Shown: positions 1 to 12,400 of the stretch, one piece after another
Numbering within the stretch: the stretch's first letter is position 1
How the letters are laid out: each line of letters opens with the position of its first letter
Assembly (NCBI GenBank): GCA_029891345.1
Contig: CM056998.1
Span: 171,020,332-171,084,331 of the forward strand
From: Dryococelus australis
Taxonomy: Eukaryota > Arthropoda > Insecta > Phasmatodea > Phasmatidae
DNA: 64,000 nucleotides
Direction: 5' to 3'
Translations under genes and position numbers: made by a program
The notes under the pieces: generated by a model
What the model was told of the DNA's origin: nothing
Seen by the model: the letters and a program-made list of their open reading frames with translations, nothing else
Database searches by the model: none

Positions 1-147
1 GGAGATCCCCGAGAAAACCCGCCGACCAACGGCATCGTCTAGCACGAATCCCACATGCGAAAAGCCAGTGACCCGGCCGGGGATTGAACCCTGTTCTCCT
101 TGGTGGAAGGCGAGCGGGCTAACCGCTCGGCCACCGCGGTCCCTTAG
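1..147 (-). repeat. tRNA-derived SINE, copy 1 (cut by window edge)
   Basis: On the minus strand the head reads GTGGCCGAGCGGTTAGC (A box, about 121-138) and GGTTCAATCCC (B box, about 82-92), the internal RNA polymerase III promoter of a tRNA-derived SINE. The body left of this matches the copy at 1935-2191 base for base over long stretches (GAGATCCCCGAGAAAACCCG at both). It sits in a GUSB intron, antisense to the gene. Confidence 0.8.
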
Positions 148-261
148 AGTGTCGATATTTTTGGCGTGACAACACGACGACGGTGGTGAAACAAGCTACG
201 TGACTAGCAAGCTGGCAAGGCCGACCCCTGGCAGGAGCATAGGAATGAGCGTGTGTTGCAG

Positions 262-404
262 GGACAACGGGACACGGGTGGTGCAGACGTACACATTCGA
301 CTTCTTCAACTACGCCGGCATCCACCGGCCCGTGGTGCTCTACACCACGCCCACCGCCTACATCGACGACATCTCCGTGCGCACGCTCGTCGAGGGAGGC
401 GTCG
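262..404 (+). CDS. GUSB: GUSB exon (first in window): end of sugar-binding domain
   Basis: Acceptor CAG ends at 261 and donor GTGAGT is at 405-410. The exon encodes about 47 residues including [13 protein letters not shown] and YIDDISV, a hallmark of the GH2 N-terminal domain of beta-glucuronidases. It begins with the last base of a split codon and ends in phase 1 (one base of a Gly codon). The short reading frame starting at an ATG at 200 is not the true start, because the bases before 262 are intron. Confidence 0.93.
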
Positions 405-3400
405 GTGAGTGGCTCTGCCCCCCATCCCTCCCTCCACAACCCTGCTCCACACAACGAGGATGGAAAATGAAGTGTGATTCGCACGTAGTCGCCTAAGGAG
501 CGTAGAAATTAAGGGTTATCCTTTGTAGAAGTTCTTAACGCCTCACGCCTGACCATGAGGAATTACTGCGCCGGACCCTCCTGAGACTGCGATGCGCGTT
601 TCCAGGAAGCTAAATTTAGTATAACAGTAAGGTAGTAATACACGTGATGTAAGCCAATATACGCCACTTTGTCCTTTTCTCTTTTCCCTCGAGGAAACTT
701 GTCACGAAAGCCCTAAAAATGCTTTTTTTTTTTTTTTATTAGGATATAAGTAAAAAAATTGGAACAATTTTTTTTGTTAAACCTTTCCTGGAGAAATATT
801 GTATTCCCAGAACGTTTATTTCCCAGGTGAGGCGTATACTCGCAAATAATGGTTTTACAGGCGATATTTTACTAGGTAGTCCTCTTAAAACCGTCCAGTC
901 GCTAATGTGTATCCGAGCTAGAGTGATCAGTCAGGAACTCTTTTCTCGAAAATCGGGTGCCTCCATCTAGATGAGCTACGTTGAGCAACGTAATCCAATG
1001 TAATACAGTAGGTTGCTTTTAAATCATTCGCAGCTCTCTAGAAATCGGTCGTTGATGTAACCCCGCAGGCTTTCGCCAACTTCATCAAATCGGTTTCGAA
1101 CAGCGTCCCCCCCCCCCTTCCCAATTCTTCGGATTTAGGTAGTAGTGGAAGAAGCGCTGGCTACACCAAAGCAATGTCCCTCTGGTAGGTATTCGTTAGA
1201 GCTTCGCGCTCACGGGGCGAGGAGATGGTCCGTACCAGCATCCGTTATGACTCTGTTTATAAGCACCGCTGAGTGACGTGTGATGTTGGAAGTCCTGCCT
1301 GTCGCCTTTAACCATCACCTGCATAGCCGTGCGAGGTCAAGGCTCCCGGATTGAACTGCGTTGCACAGCGTTTGAAATACACATTTTTCGAAGAAACTAT
1401 CAACGTGCGTCCACTGTGCGGTTCTACGAAAAATAAACACACACACACACACACACACCTCAGACCTTCAAAATGTCACGCGCGTTAGAAACACCATTTC
1501 ACAGTACTTCAAAACGTTTTCAAAACTCTGTTGCTCAATATACACGCATCAGATACATATAAACTACTCAAGGGCCTTGCCTGTAATAAACCTTCCTACA
1601 GACTTTTCACTAATAAAATAACAGGGTCGCCGCTGAAAGTCCGATAGGTAGACGCAGTGCTACTAGAACACTGGCGGCAGTTGAGAGCCTTGCGCTTAGC
1701 GGCGACAGCGCAATTGATACGCGGGGTAGTCTCGTCCTTATCGGTCCCGCGCTTCTCCGCCTCGAGCGCGGACAGGCCAGGGGGCGGTGTTCGGAAATTC
1801 CTCTGAGGCCCTCACAGAAAGACACCCCTTAGACACGTATACGATAAGAAGAGAGATAATTATCATAAAATGTTAAAGTGTATACGAGAGTAACACTGAG
1901 AGTCACATGGGATAAGAGAGATGCGAGGAAAGTAATCAATGGAGTGGAGAGATTTGGGCGGCTCTTAACATCGAGGTCTTCAGAGCCGATGAGGGTGATT
2001 AAGGTGAGTATGGAACAGCGCCAGAATGAGGGGGCGGGGAAACGGGAGATCCCCGAGAAAACCCGTGGACCAACGGCTTTGTCCGGCACGATTCCTACAT
2101 GCGAAAATCCGGAGTGACCCAGCTGGGCTTAGAACAAGGATCACCTTGGTGGGAGGCGAGCAGGCTAACCGCTCAGCCACCGTGGCCCCGGAAAGGAAAT
2201 AAAAGCGATAATTAAGGAAAAATTGAAACGTATTATATTTTCAACTTTAACTTAATATATAATTTTCCGAAGCCCTGGATAAATTTGAAAAGCCTCTATT
2301 ACGAGTATTGACTGCCACCTGGCGGGTGCGAAATTTTAATGGAAAATTCCATGTAAAGGAAATTTCACCTCAGTGCGTTAGGCGTTTCAAACAAAATGTA
2401 TTCTTCACGAATTTTTTTAAATATGAGATCCCTACGAAAGTAGGAAAATATTTAATATTGATACGAAGTATGTATTTTTTTGAAGAACATAAATTTTAAA
2501 AATTCCTTGAAAACATGCTATACTTGTTATGGAAACATATCCGCTGTAGGGAACTTCTAAAAAATTTTAAAAGAATAAATTTTTTTGGAACGCCTATATT
2601 TAAAATTAACACATTGAGGCAAAATGTCCTTAGCGTGGGATTTCCTATTTGAATTTTGCAGCTGCCAGCCAGTAGGCAATGCCATTAAGGTTGTAATTCA
2701 AACATTTCCCGGGGATATTTCCATGCCCTCAGACCTCCTGACACCTCCCCCTCTCGACAGACAAAAATTCTGGGTTTACCACTGTTTCCAACGGAGGCCC
2801 TTACATGCCAGTCTGCTCTTGAACTACTGGCGTGTTCCAATTATCACACTGGACTGAACTCGGCCCGCAGTGGTCGAGTACCGCATGTTCCAGTTCGTCT
2901 ATATACACACCGAGTGCAATTATTGCCGCAATGTCCCCAGAGTCTGTGCGGCAGTTTCAGTGTAAATACGGCTGACAAACAAACGCTCGATTCGGCCGAT
3001 CACGCGATAGTTGCAATTTTCTAGTTTTCAGGACACATTGAGTACTGTCGTTTGTAAAACACTAACTAATTTTAAACTCACCCTCCCTCCCCTTCCAAAA
3101 TAACGTGTCCCATGGAGGACACTGTATTTGGCGGAGAAAATATTTGGCCAAACAGCGTGAGGCCTAACCAGAGGCGTGCCAACTACTCGGAAGGTTAGGG
3201 GATGAAAGTGCCATACCAATGAGGAAAAGGGGAGGCCAAAGAGTCATACATATCGTTCGCAAGTAAAATCCCAGAAAATCAAACTGTTTCAATTCTGGGT
3301 AATCGCAGTGAAAGACCCTTCAACACAAATTGATGTTATCATAAAATTACTTTTTAGTGACTACGAAATAAAGCCTTCCTTTGTAATCTCCAGCAAGCAG

Positions 3401-6400
3401 TTTTATTGGTCACGATGACATAATTTGGCAGGGTGACTCTTTGCCATAAATTATATTATATTGCAGCTGCTAAATTTTTTCCTCGGCGAATTTGTGTATT
3501 TAAACATGCCAAGTAGTTTGACCACCGTACCACTGCGGCACCTTCCCCCAAGAGGGAAAGGTTTGTGGACGGCAAGACCTCGCGTGGTGTATGCAGTAAG
3601 TGGGACATATTTTGTTACCGGGGTGAGGGGAGAGCTGTCACAGGCCATATACCCCCCATATACTCCCCCCTTCTCCCTTCTCCCACAACACAAATACCAT
3701 CACATTGACATGTCACTTTCCTGTGAATGTTTTGCAGCATAAATTAAATTATATCAAAATAGTTTAAAATATGGCGCTGAATTAATTCCATTAATATAAT
3801 ATTTTTTCCCAAGATTATGAATTAGTGCTTTCCTGCCACACTATGAATCAAAAGTCTATACCTGCACCTGCGCAATGGAGAAGTTACCCCATCCCAAAAA
3901 AAAAAAAACGGACATCTAGATCTGTTCCTGGTTATCTGCAGGGGTGATCGAGTACAATGTGAGCTACGGCGGGCTGGAGCAGTCGTCGGATGGCCTGCTA
4001 TGCTCTGTGGATCTGCTGGACCATGACGGCCAGGTGGTGGTGAAGAACGTAGCGGGGCTGGAAGGTCGCCTGGAGGTCAGCTCTCCGCGGCTCTGGTGGC
4101 CTTACCTCATGGACTCGCACCCCGGCTATCTCTACACCCTCCAGGTACTCCATGCTTGTGCTCGTGTGGCTTGCTGCTGAGTCCACTGTGTGTCCTCGCA
4201 TAGCCACTATGTACACACTAACACTGCCATGGGCCTGGCGACATAGTACCTACCACTCTATCAGATAACAATGCCATAGTATTAGTAATATAAATATACT
4301 GCAATTTTGCCTATTCCTCTCCTACTGTCCATAAAACAGTTACAAAAAAAAACATTATCACGTTGCACTAAATTTGAAAATTACACTTTTAATAAGACAT
4401 CAATACAAATAAATATGTCTAACAATTTTATCAATTTATTAATTGCCAATATTATTGTAAATATGGTATCCACTGTCTCAATTAAGATATATGCAGTTGT
4501 GAAAAATAATTTATTAAAGAGTGCTCACAAAACAGCTATCATGGGTTGCCTTTCAAGAATATATCGCAATATACTACCGTAAATAAGAAAGCCTGAACCA
4601 ATGATATTATCATGATGTAAATGGGTAACATCAACAAACTGTGGCTACAGATTCGGTTTTTAAAAATATATTATAAAAAAGGTATGATTTAAAGGGATGA
4701 CGAGGACAGTTTATATTTTGTAAGGTGTAGTTAAACCCCAATTTGTTGTAAAAAAAAATTAAATGACTCACTGATATACTGAATAAATTTGATGTGAACA
4801 AATAAATGAAGTCACTGCATCTGCAAAACAAAAAAAAAATTGTCACTTTTAATCTGCATTGGCTTTTGTGGTGCTGAAACAGTCTTAAACAACACATTTT
4901 AAATCAAAATGCCAGAATCATCAAAAAAAAATGTCTTGCGCTATAATTGAAATACACCCGCATTTTTTTTAGACCTTAGTAAAAGAAGTTATTAACAAAA
5001 CACTGAAATTCTTGGCAAGGCAATTACACTCAAGGTGATAGTGAGAACATGATACCATACACTGTCTAGCCACAAGGAATTCCACTGTTTCATCAAAATC
5101 TTTTTGAAGTGGATTCCTCAAAACTTGTACTTACAAGTTCTCTGCGGTAGTTATAGTTAAAATGCCATGCTTATGTGGTCATAAGGCTGGATGTATTCTC
5201 TAGCATAACTTAATTTACAGTTCTTAATTAGCTGGTAAGTGGTCCTGACCCACTTGTTCGAGAGGTACAATTTATTTATGTGGAGTGTAAACCTCTAACT
5301 AAAATTCTGAATTTTTGTTCTCACTCTGTAAACTTGAATTAATTTCCGACTGTTCCACGCTCTGATCAAAACAATCTATCTCACTAACATATCCTTTGAG
5401 TTAGAGGCAAATAAATTTCATTTGAAAAAATTATTCTTGTTCAAAACACACTAAAATCACAGAATGTTTATACCTTTTTGTATACAGAAACAATTCAGCT
5501 GCATACATCCAGATGCCCAGCTACACGATCTCATCAGGAACTAATCAAACTAAAGAAAATATTTTGCAACGTGGTGTAGCCAGATAAAAACATCTGCACC
5601 CATAACATCAAACAGCTAAACCGCTGGGTATGCTATTTTGCTTTAGTGTATCAAATAGTTCTGTGGTAAATTGTTGAATGCAGAGACAGATTGTTCATTT
5701 ATAGCAGATCAGCAATGAACAAAAAACTACTAGAAGTATTGTACACTTCCTTCTTTCTGCCTATTGCTTAACCTTCTGCTTCACAAAAATAAAGTACTTT
5801 CCTGTAGACTTGATTCCAAGTAATTATTCATGCATCCATCAAGCAATATCATGAAGTTTTCATATACCTACCAATCCACACATTCTTCTATGTTTATATA
5901 ACAAAAAACTCTGCAGTCACCCTTTTAAACAATACACTTCTAACATGACGTTAATAACTTGGATGGTTTTTATTGTATACGAGCCGCATGGCCCATCCTA
6001 GATGAGTATCGCTGCCCAGAAGACTCACTCTGCTGGCTCAGTCAATACTGTTACCAACATAACAACCATAACTACTGTTCCACTCTACACTGAAACGACA
6101 CATAATACTGGAAGATACATGAGGAGTTACACACTGGAAAGATACATAACACTTCCCCTGTTTCTAGAATTTTACATAGTTCTGTAACATTTTTGGCTAG
6201 CACTTCCACGAACTGCTAATGTAGCTCGTAGCTCCTCTGGGAACACCTGAACGTCGAGGAGTCTCTGGAACTAGCTGGGCTGGGATGCAATGCTGACTGC
6301 TCTACATCTGCTACATGTTTGACAAGCTGCATTGTTGACTGGGGCAGCAGAGCTAGCTGCTGGCTCAGCAGGCTGGTCGGTTGTCTTATGCCCAGCCAGT

Positions 6401-9400
6401 GGGCATTAGTGAGCAATCTGTTCGGGCCTCAGCTTGATGTGCTGGGAGACTTGGAACTTTGCTGTCCCTCAAGCCTTTAGGATCTTCGCATCATACCATA
6501 CCTCTGTTGTATAGGTGACTCCCTGTGGTGTTGCATTTGATCGAAATGCCCGCATGTATCTCCCATTCGCCTTGCCATGATGATATATGAAGTTCAGTTA
6601 GGACAGTATGTAAAGGCCTGTTCATCAACATTTCTGCAGGGATCCTTGATGTCTCTGTACTGGGTGCTGTTCGCAAGGACGACAATATACGTGTCATATG
6701 TGTTTTACAATCTTCCTGCGCATTCTTCCGAAGATTTTGCTTTACTGATTGCACTGTTCACTCTGCCAAGCCATTGCTTGATGGATAGTATGGGAAGAAA
6801 ATAATCTTTTGACCCCATTTTTCTGCAAAAACAGTACCACATTTGCCTACATGCATCGCACTTCAAGCCATTTCGAAAATCATCTACTACAATCAAGAAG
6901 TTCATTTCTTGACAGGGTCCAGCAAAATCCATATATATATATATATCCATCCCCATGACTTGTCTGCTGTCGGCCAAGAATCCTCTATATTTGGTGGGCT
7001 GTTGCGACATATTTGACACTTGTCACAACGTCGTACTGCTATAGCAGCATTAAGTCTAGGCCACCAAAAACAGCTTCATGCTATGGTCTTCATGAGAAAT
7101 ACTCCATCATGATTTGCATGAAGTCAGGTCATAAGTTCTGGTCGTAACTTGAGAGGTATAACAACTCTGTTCCCCCATAGCACACAGTTCTTCTAAACTG
7201 ACTACCCATAATGCCATACACAATAAGGCTGTAATTCCTGTGCACACTGTCCTGGCAACCCTTGCATCACGAACAGCAAAACACTGGCTAAGATAGGATA
7301 CAAACCAGTTTCCCTTGCTACCCTCACAGGATCCACTAGGAAACTGGATGATTCTTGCAGCAGCAGTACTTGGGGCAACTCCTTTAACATCAGCACTTCT
7401 GGAGGGTCAGACTGTTGGAATTCGCGGCCCTAAACAGGTAACCTACTTAACACACCGGCGGGATTTATCTGGGACCCTGGCAGATAATCCCGTCAATAAT
7501 CATACATTGACAGCATCAAACTCCACTCCAAAAACCCTGGGGACAGCAAACCAGAAATAGTCTTCCTTAGGTGCATTATGAGTAGCAGGGGTTTGTGATC
7601 AGTCACTACTGTGAAAGGTCTGCCTGTATGGTATTTCTTGAACTTGGTGACTCCAAAAGTTATGGCCAAATCTTCCTTGTCCAGTTGTGAATAATTTCGT
7701 TCACTCTTCTGTAATGTTCTGGACCAAAAAACAATCGGTGCCTTGGAAATATCTTCACGTTGATGAGCCAACACCACTTCCACACTATGCTCAGAGTCAT
7801 CGAATGTTCAGATTACCCATTTAGCCAAATCATAATGACCTAACACCTGGTCATACTGCAACAACTGTTTGGTACTTTCGAATGTCTGAGAATGGGTGTC
7901 TGTCCAAAGCCACTTGGCAATTGCATCCAATAACCGATGTAAGGGTGATTACCTCTTTTTAATTGAGGAACTGTATATGAGAGGGTGAACATTTTTGAAA
8001 TGTATAATTAAATTCGTAGTGTTGCCAAAGTCCTTGAAAGTATTTTACATTGTTTACACTACACTGTCTTGTCTGTGCTGTTTTTCACATAAAACTCCCA
8101 CACTGTCGAATTTTGTTTACGTTTCGATGCCATGTCTAATATATAATAAACAGCTACATGAAAAAACAATTGTAGTCACAAGTGCATAACTCTAATTTGC
8201 ACAAGCAAGCACCACAAAAATGAGTCCAACAACTTTTATGTTTAAAAGATGCTACATAGTTGTAACAATTTGTCTCGCAATCTATCGAAATTCACGATAT
8301 TTCTAAACTTTATTCAGAACAAAAAAACTGGTAATAAATTAAACAACTTATCATCTACAACAAAAGATAATTATAAAATTTTGTCACTAATATTCAATGA
8401 TAATTATGAGAATTAATAAACGAGTCAGCGAGACAGTACTCGAGTACTCGAGTCACTTTAGTACCTTCGAGTATCGAGTCTGCCACTGAGTCTACTCGAA
8501 TCGTCACATCACTGGTTGTGAATTGCTTACAAATGACGGACTAAACACAGACGGATGACTTACTGATGGACGGGCGACTAACGGATCGGATGGATGGTTG
8601 TGAGCACAACCTAAAGAACAGTGTAGTAAAACGATTTAAGTATCACAGCAGGTTACAAGAAGAGAGCGAGTCGTTCGAATCGTTTGAGGTCGATTTGAAA
8701 AAGTTGATAAAAAGCTGTGAGTTCAAGGACCAAGCTGATAGTGTTGTCGAGGATAGAATAGATCTCGGCATACAATATAAAGGTCTTCAAGAACATATGT
8801 TGAGAGAACCAAATCAATTATTGACTAATGGCACTGAGTAGTATCGGGTGGCCGAACTGGGAAAGCAGCGAGCGGAAACGGTGCAAAACAAAGGAAAACG
8901 TGATGGCTGAGGAAGGCTCGGCGTATTACAAACATACACTGTTCACAGGTACACAACTATGGCAAAAAAAGGAATACAGAGAATAAACAAGAAGAGGAAA
9001 TGTCCAGCGTGTTGGAAGGTTTGTCATAAATGTAAGAAGATGAACATTTTTCAATGGCATATAGGCAGAATTTTGCTTAGGTTACACTGGCACAGGATAG
9101 CCTAAGAAGAGTTATTTGTTGATACAGTATAATCGGCAACAGTCAGTTCAACATCTGGGAAATGAGGTGAAATGACCCATGGGGTAGGTAGTGTCGAGCA
9201 GGTGCCTCGAGAGTGGATACAAATAATAACTAAGTGAACAAACAAGTAGCCTTCAAACTGGTCACAAGTATGGAAGATAATATTATTCCAAAAAAAAATC
9301 TGGCAGTCTGGGGATAAGTCGAGTGAAATAAAATGTAAGGAAATTACACTTTAAGGTTTTGGGGGGACAAAAGTCAAACCATTAGGTGTTGCTTTACTGA

Positions 9401-12400
9401 GGAGTTCAGCAAAGGAGTTGACAGCAGAACTGCATCACCTTGAATTTGTTGTGGTGAATAATGTACATTGCAAAGTGCCCATTTTGGGGTTACCTGGTTA
9501 TTCAATGCCGAGCCTTGTATTTTGGGGATATGTAAGTAGCGTGCAGGCAGGTGTCCTGACTGAGAACAGATTCAGGATAATGTACATAGACATCTTTAAA
9601 GGGACAGGGTGCATAGAAACCAAGTGTTATCTGTAAATCAGCGAGTCTGAAAAGCCAGTACCGAAACCATCTAAAATAATACCATTAGTGCTAAGAGAGA
9701 GGCTTCAGAAAAAATTAACAGAATTTGTATCATTAGTGATATGTAATTTCAAAAGTGTACCAACCTGCTATGTGGGTGAGTAACTTGACAATTGTATAAA
9801 AAACAGATGGATCTCTGAGGTTGTCTGGATCCTACAAAACTAAATGACGTGACTGTAGAGAGTGTCATATAATTCCAACCCGGGATGACATAAGACGTTA
9901 ACTGAAAAACAAGTATCTGCTTACTGTGTTAAATATTTATGATGGATGTTATCAGTTGCCTCTTGGTGAGGAGTTAAGCCACCTCTGCACATTCAGCACT
10001 CAATTTGGTACCTTCAGATTTTTAAGACTTCCGTTTGGTTAGTCTTGTGCCCTGAAATTTTCTTACGTAAAAAAAAGGCACCTTTAGAGACATCTCTGGG
10101 GTAATTTTTTACTTCGACGACTTGTTAATTTATGGACAAGATGAGCAGCACCATGATGAGATAGTAAGTAAGGTGGCTCAGAGAACCAGGGACTTAAGTG
10201 TGAAGTTCAGTGCCAATAAAATACAGTTCAAGAAGACTGCAGTCAAGTATTTTGGTCATAAATTCTCGAAAGAACCCTAGCAGGTACATGCATTACAAGC
10301 CCTCAAAATAGCCAGAAATAAGGCAGATCTGCAAAGAGTACTGATATTTATTAGTTTCCTCAGGAAATTTCTACCAAATCTGGCAATGATTGTTGCTCCA
10401 TTAAGAGATCTGTCAAAAAAAACACTGAGTGGCTGTGGTTGCCAGTTCACTCTCAAGTAATGTCACACGTGAAAGCCCTAATCAGCACAGCGCATATTTT
10501 ATACATATTTGACCCTGATAAAGCTGTTTCGCTGCCATGTGATGCCTCCAAAAATGGCTTGCGCTAGTGCTTGATATGTGATTGGCAACCTGTTAGTTTC
10601 ACATCTCGCATTTTGTCAACAACAGAGCAAAACTATGCGCAAATCGAAAAATAAATGTTGAGTACAGTTTTTGTGGTCCAAAAGTTTCATCAGTATATCT
10701 AGGAGAGAGCTGTCACCGTTCATACTGACCAAAAGCCATTGGTTCCCATTTTCAAGAAAAATCTGTCATGTCTTCTCGACGAGGCTGTAGCGAATGTGAA
10801 TTCGCCTCCTGCAGTATTCATTTAAGGCAGAATACCATGTAAACTGATGCATTTGGCAGATTTGTTGACTTGGTTGTTCTTGCCTGAGTTTGGCTACTCA
10901 GATGAGGAGCTGTCGCAGGAAATGGTATATCTGGTAAGCGTGGTGCAGACACTGCAGGTTTCTCCAGCTAGGAGGGAAGAGTTCCGAAGGGAAATGGCAA
11001 AAGACCATGAATTCCGTGAAGTAATGAATTACTGCAAAGGAGGGGGGTGGCCTGAACATAAACGAAACTTGCCCTTGTAGACACAGCTGTTTTTGGCTAT
11101 AAACACAACTTGCATGTGGAAGAAAACTTGATATTTCTCTCTCAATGATTGTGTGGCTGTGCCACACACTTTGCAAGCAGTCATGCTACACTAGTTACAC
11201 GAAGGCCCTCTCGACATTGAACGAACGAAGTCAAGTACACAGAAGGTGCTATATTAGCACAGAATGTCGAACGACATTGAACGACTTGTAAACAGTTGCT
11301 ATATGTGTCAAAAACTGCGAAATCTGTGTCCACCAGAACTCCTCATTCTTCATGTTGTGCTGGGCCTGCCTTTTGAGAAAGTAGGAGTGGACATTTGTGA
11401 TTATGGAGGGGAAAGTTATTTGGTTGTTGTCGACTATTACTGTTAGTGGATTGAGATAATTCCTGGCCCAGGTAAACAATTAAGTGATGTAATCAATAGC
11501 ATTAAATTTGTGTTTGCAACACATGGTGTCTCCAAAATAGTAGTATGGGATAACATGCCGTTCTGTTCGCATTTGTATCAGAAGTTTGCCAAAACTTGGG
11601 ATTTTGAGATAGTAACAAGCATCTCTCGCTACCCTAGATCAAATGGCCAAACAGAAAGGGCTGAGCTGGTGGTCAAGAACATGCTGAGAAAGTGTTCTGC
11701 GCAAAACGATGAGCTGTCGATAATGCTGCTCCAATGCAGGAACACCCCATTATCAGGGGTTGGGTTAATTCCAGCACAGTTGGCAATGTGTTGCTTTGCA
11801 GGAATTCCATTCACCTTAGAAGATCTGACCTTCGTCCAGAGGTTCATGGAAGAAAATCTAGCCTGAGATCTGAGTTTAAAGTGTTTCCTGCAGTAGTAGT
11901 GGGTGAACAGTTGATTCATGAGCGAAGGGATGGATCAGGTAGTGGGGAAGATCAACCAAGCAGGGACACTGCGCCCACAAGGAAGGGAGAATGCTGAGGG
12001 ACTGATGAAGAAATGTGAGCAACACATTTAAGTAAATCAGCCAAAGTTTACTATGTCAGGTTGTGAGGTGAGAGTGCCAGCGAAGTACAGAAATTGTTAC
12101 CAAAGTCGTTAAAGAAGTTTTGGAAGAAGATCAAGGGAAAATGGGGACCATAAGCTACACTTGTAAGACAGTGTTGTATGTGCAATGGTGTTTGTTAATG
12201 ACAGTTTAATAACTAGTGTTGTCATTGTCATGTGTTTTGATTATTTGTAAGAAGGGAGATGCTGCGAGTGTTATTATTGTGTCCTGATGGAGAATGTAAG
12301 ATAGAGATAGTGTCGAGGCGAAGTCTTGCAGCAATTAACAGTTGGTGAATAAAGATTTAAGGACGATACGGAAACACAAAAAACCATGTAATAAAACATG

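Noticed and set aside
60..150. Functional tRNA gene on the minus strand at the window start
   Set aside because: A and B boxes are present, but the sequence continues into a body shared with another copy and does not fold into a complete acceptor stem; it is a SINE head.
119..484. Minus-strand 121-codon frame opposite the first GUSB exon
   Set aside because: Shadow of the exon and the SINE; no domain and no splice support.
200..496. 98-codon plus-strand frame taken as a stand-alone gene
   Set aside because: It is intron plus GUSB exon read through; only 262-404 is coding, shown by splice sites and homology.
3461..3742. Possible extra exon in intron 1 (93-codon frame, preceded by TTGCAG)
   Set aside because: The joined phases of exons at 262-404 and 3942-4144 already fit perfectly and the translation has no GUSB similarity.
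6933..6946. TATATATATATATA as a promoter TATA box
   Set aside because: A microsatellite inside a dead integrase; no initiator or gene follows.
8430..8470. CTCGAGTACTCGAG palindromes as a regulatory site
   Set aside because: Short repeats of ACTCGAGT words with no context; could be chance or low-complexity DNA.
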